Source: Flavivirga aquimarina
GTDB taxonomy: Bacteria; Bacteroidota; Bacteroidia; Flavobacteriales; Flavobacteriaceae
Reading direction: 5' to 3'
DNA length: 64,000 nucleotides
NCBI RefSeq assembly: GCF_030540835.1
Contig: NZ_JAUOEK010000120.1
Location: 1-64,000, forward strand
Below, in pieces: positions 62,931 through 64,000 of the stretch; within the stretch, counting starts at the first letter, position 1; the number at the start of each line of letters is the position of its first letter. A program made the position numbers and the translations under genes. Under the pieces are notes generated by a model. The model was not told where the DNA came from and did not search any database. It saw nothing but the letters and a program-made list of their open reading frames with translations.

Positions 62931-64000
62931 TTATCTACCACCTCTAGAACCTCTATTTCTACCGCCTCTACCTCTATTTCCAACATTTATATTTTGACCT
63001 GCAAATCTTCCGAATTTATAAACAAAAGTGATCATAAAATATTGTTCTAAAATCTTATTTTCCACATCTTGAATATAGGTTTCATTTACTGTTCTTTTAT
63101 AACCGTTATTTTTTCCAAGCATATCATAACCAACTAATGTTAATGTCCCTTTATTGTTCCATAATTCTACACCAAGTCCTGCATTCCAGAAAATGGCATC
63201 ACCATCAAAATCGTCGCCAACTCTACTGTTATAACGATATGACACCTTATTAGTCAAGAAAGCGTTTTTTAAAAAAAACACAGACGTTTCTATGTTTAAG
63301 TTTTGAACAAAGTAGTTATTGTCATCAAAAACATCTGTATCGTAAACACTTTCGTTTGCAGAATAACTATAGGAGCCACTTAAATCCAATTTATTATCAT
63401 AAGAATATTTAAAAGATACTGAAGGCCTAATGGTCGTTGTTTTTGCAGTAAACTTTAGATTGTTTTGAATAGATAGGTTATTTCTATAACTTCCCTGTAT
63501 TCGTGCGTTAATATTTATATTCGTTTTTTTATTAAAATAAGATTTTGAAATAGCTGCATTACCTGTTAGTGAATAATCTCCATTTATATTATCGTAGGTC
63601 GTATATTTAATTAAATCTTGATCGGTTGTAGTGGCGTTGATTATCTTATCTTGAACAAATTGAACCCTGGCGTTTCCTGAAATATTTATATTATTGTAAG
63701 CTAGATTATTTTGATATCTAAAACTTAAATCATTATTAATTTGTGGTTCTAAAAGCGGATTTCCTACTCGAATATGTGTAATATCAGTAACATCTTCAAC
63801 AGGTTGTAATTGATTTGCTGATGGTAAATTTACACTTTGATTATAATTTAACGTGATGTTTTTATAACCATTTTTATCTCTATACCGTATGCGTCCCGTA
63901 TAGGTTACATATTCAAAATCTTTTTTGAAATTTCTAGTATTTACTAACTCATCTTTATAGTTTCTATACGTATTTGTAAAAGTACCTTCTACTTCAAAAC
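62931..64000 (-). CDS. Outer-membrane beta-barrel protein, TonB-receptor-like (C-terminal part, runs off window)
   Basis: The frame is open from the stop at 62931 to the end of the window, giving about 356 residues of the C-terminus; the start lies beyond 64000. The text contains the barrel signature of the outer_membrane_beta-barrel family (YRDKNGYKNITLNYNQSVNL, PSANQLQPVEDVTDITHIRV and GNPLLEPQINNDLSFRYQNN), alternating strand patterns and a C-terminal strand near FMITFVYKFGRF. After the barrel it ends with NVGNRGRGGRNRGSRGGR, an arginine-glycine tail. No internal ATG, GTG or TTG occurs in frame upstream of 63389, so a shorter ORF beginning there is an artefact of the window edge. Confidence 0.9.
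   Translation of the reverse strand, partial: FEVEGTFTNTYRNYKDELVNTRNFKKDFEYVTYTGRIRYRDKNGYKNITLNYNQSVNLPSANQLQPVEDVTDITHIRVGNPLLEPQINNDLSFRYQNNLAYNNINISGNARVQFVQDKIINATTTDQDLIKYTTYDNINGDYSLTGNAAISKSYFNKKTNININARIQGSYRNNLSIQNNLKFTAKTTTIRPSVSFKYSYDNKLDLSGSYSYSANESVYDTDVFDDNNYFVQNLNIETSVFFLKNAFLTNKVSYRYNSRVGDDFDGDAIFWNAGLGVELWNNKGTLTLVGYDMLGKNNGYKRTVNETYIQDVENKILEQYFMITFVYKFGRFAGQNINVGNRGRGGRNRGSRGGR

Noticed and set aside
63387-63389. TTG as the start of a 152-residue ORF
   Set aside because: The same frame is open to the window edge and its text is a beta-barrel receptor, so the ORF is the end of a larger gene.
1-64000. tRNA, rRNA, transposase, integrase, phage or toxin-antitoxin genes
   Set aside because: None recognised on either strand; the small overlapping pair at 45610-46651 was considered as a toxin-antitoxin set, but it is a methyltransferase with a winged-helix-like partner.

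Overview
This AT-rich (roughly one-third GC by eye), densely coded window looks like a chromosome segment of a marine-type member of the Flavobacteriaceae (Bacteroidota). Support comes from the gene families (SusC/SusD pair, Oar-like TonB receptor, FecR/ECF sigma pair, DUF349, DUF368, LytTR regulator, SurA-like triplet), from Bacteroidota -7 promoter boxes of the form TAnnTTTG, and from the lack of Shine-Dalgarno sequences. No tRNA, rRNA, CRISPR array, prophage or IS transposase was recognised. All names are from reading motifs, without database searches.

Layout: 1-330 is a non-coding stretch with dispersed hairpin repeats. 330-4104 holds a small conserved protein and an Oar-like TonB receptor. 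4237-5334 is the ribosomal operon rpsF-rpsR-rplI. 5546-6241 is a LytTR response regulator. 6282-10614 is nadC-yihY-priA and 10744-11217 is rlmH. 11.2-23.1 kb is the accessory part of the window: a four-cysteine exported peptide, a MauE-type redox membrane protein fused to a large extracytoplasmic domain, and, on the other strand, SusD, an STN-containing SusC, a small protein with a T9SS-like tail, FecR and an ECF sigma factor. Beside these lies a second, duplicated sigma factor whose fecR partner has decayed to a pseudogene fragment.

23.3-42.7 kb is mostly housekeeping: MmcQ/YjbR protein, hibernation factor, rdgB, the run relA/spoT - fur-like - purA - LptA/OstA-like - aminotransferase, a TPR protein, two tandem DUF368 transporters (the PopT undecaprenyl-phosphate translocase family) with aroE, a DUF349 protein with an acidic repeat tail, a GT39-like glycosyltransferase paired with an FAD oxidoreductase, and mazG. 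43.0-49.5 kb holds two unrelated-class aconitases (mitochondrial type and AcnB) flanking a methyltransferase and a tiny winged-helix-like protein. 49.7-56.1 kb holds an acyltransferase, a MoxR ATPase and three SurA/PPIC-family periplasmic folding factors in one operon. 56.2-64.0 kb holds a short conserved protein, an octaheme cytochrome c lipoprotein with HEAT/TPR tail, a small unknown gene plus MFS transporter, guaB, an unknown exported protein, and the C-terminal part of an outer-membrane beta-barrel protein that runs off the window.

The SusC/SusD/FecR/sigma set reads as a cell-surface signalling loop: ligand binding by SusCD, STN domain contact with FecR, release of sigma, transcription of the locus. 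The convergent peptide/MauE pair may be a thiol-redox or disulfide system next to it. The best candidates for something undescribed are that pair, the duplicated sigma with its pseudogenised anti-sigma, and the octaheme-HEAT-TPR lipoprotein.
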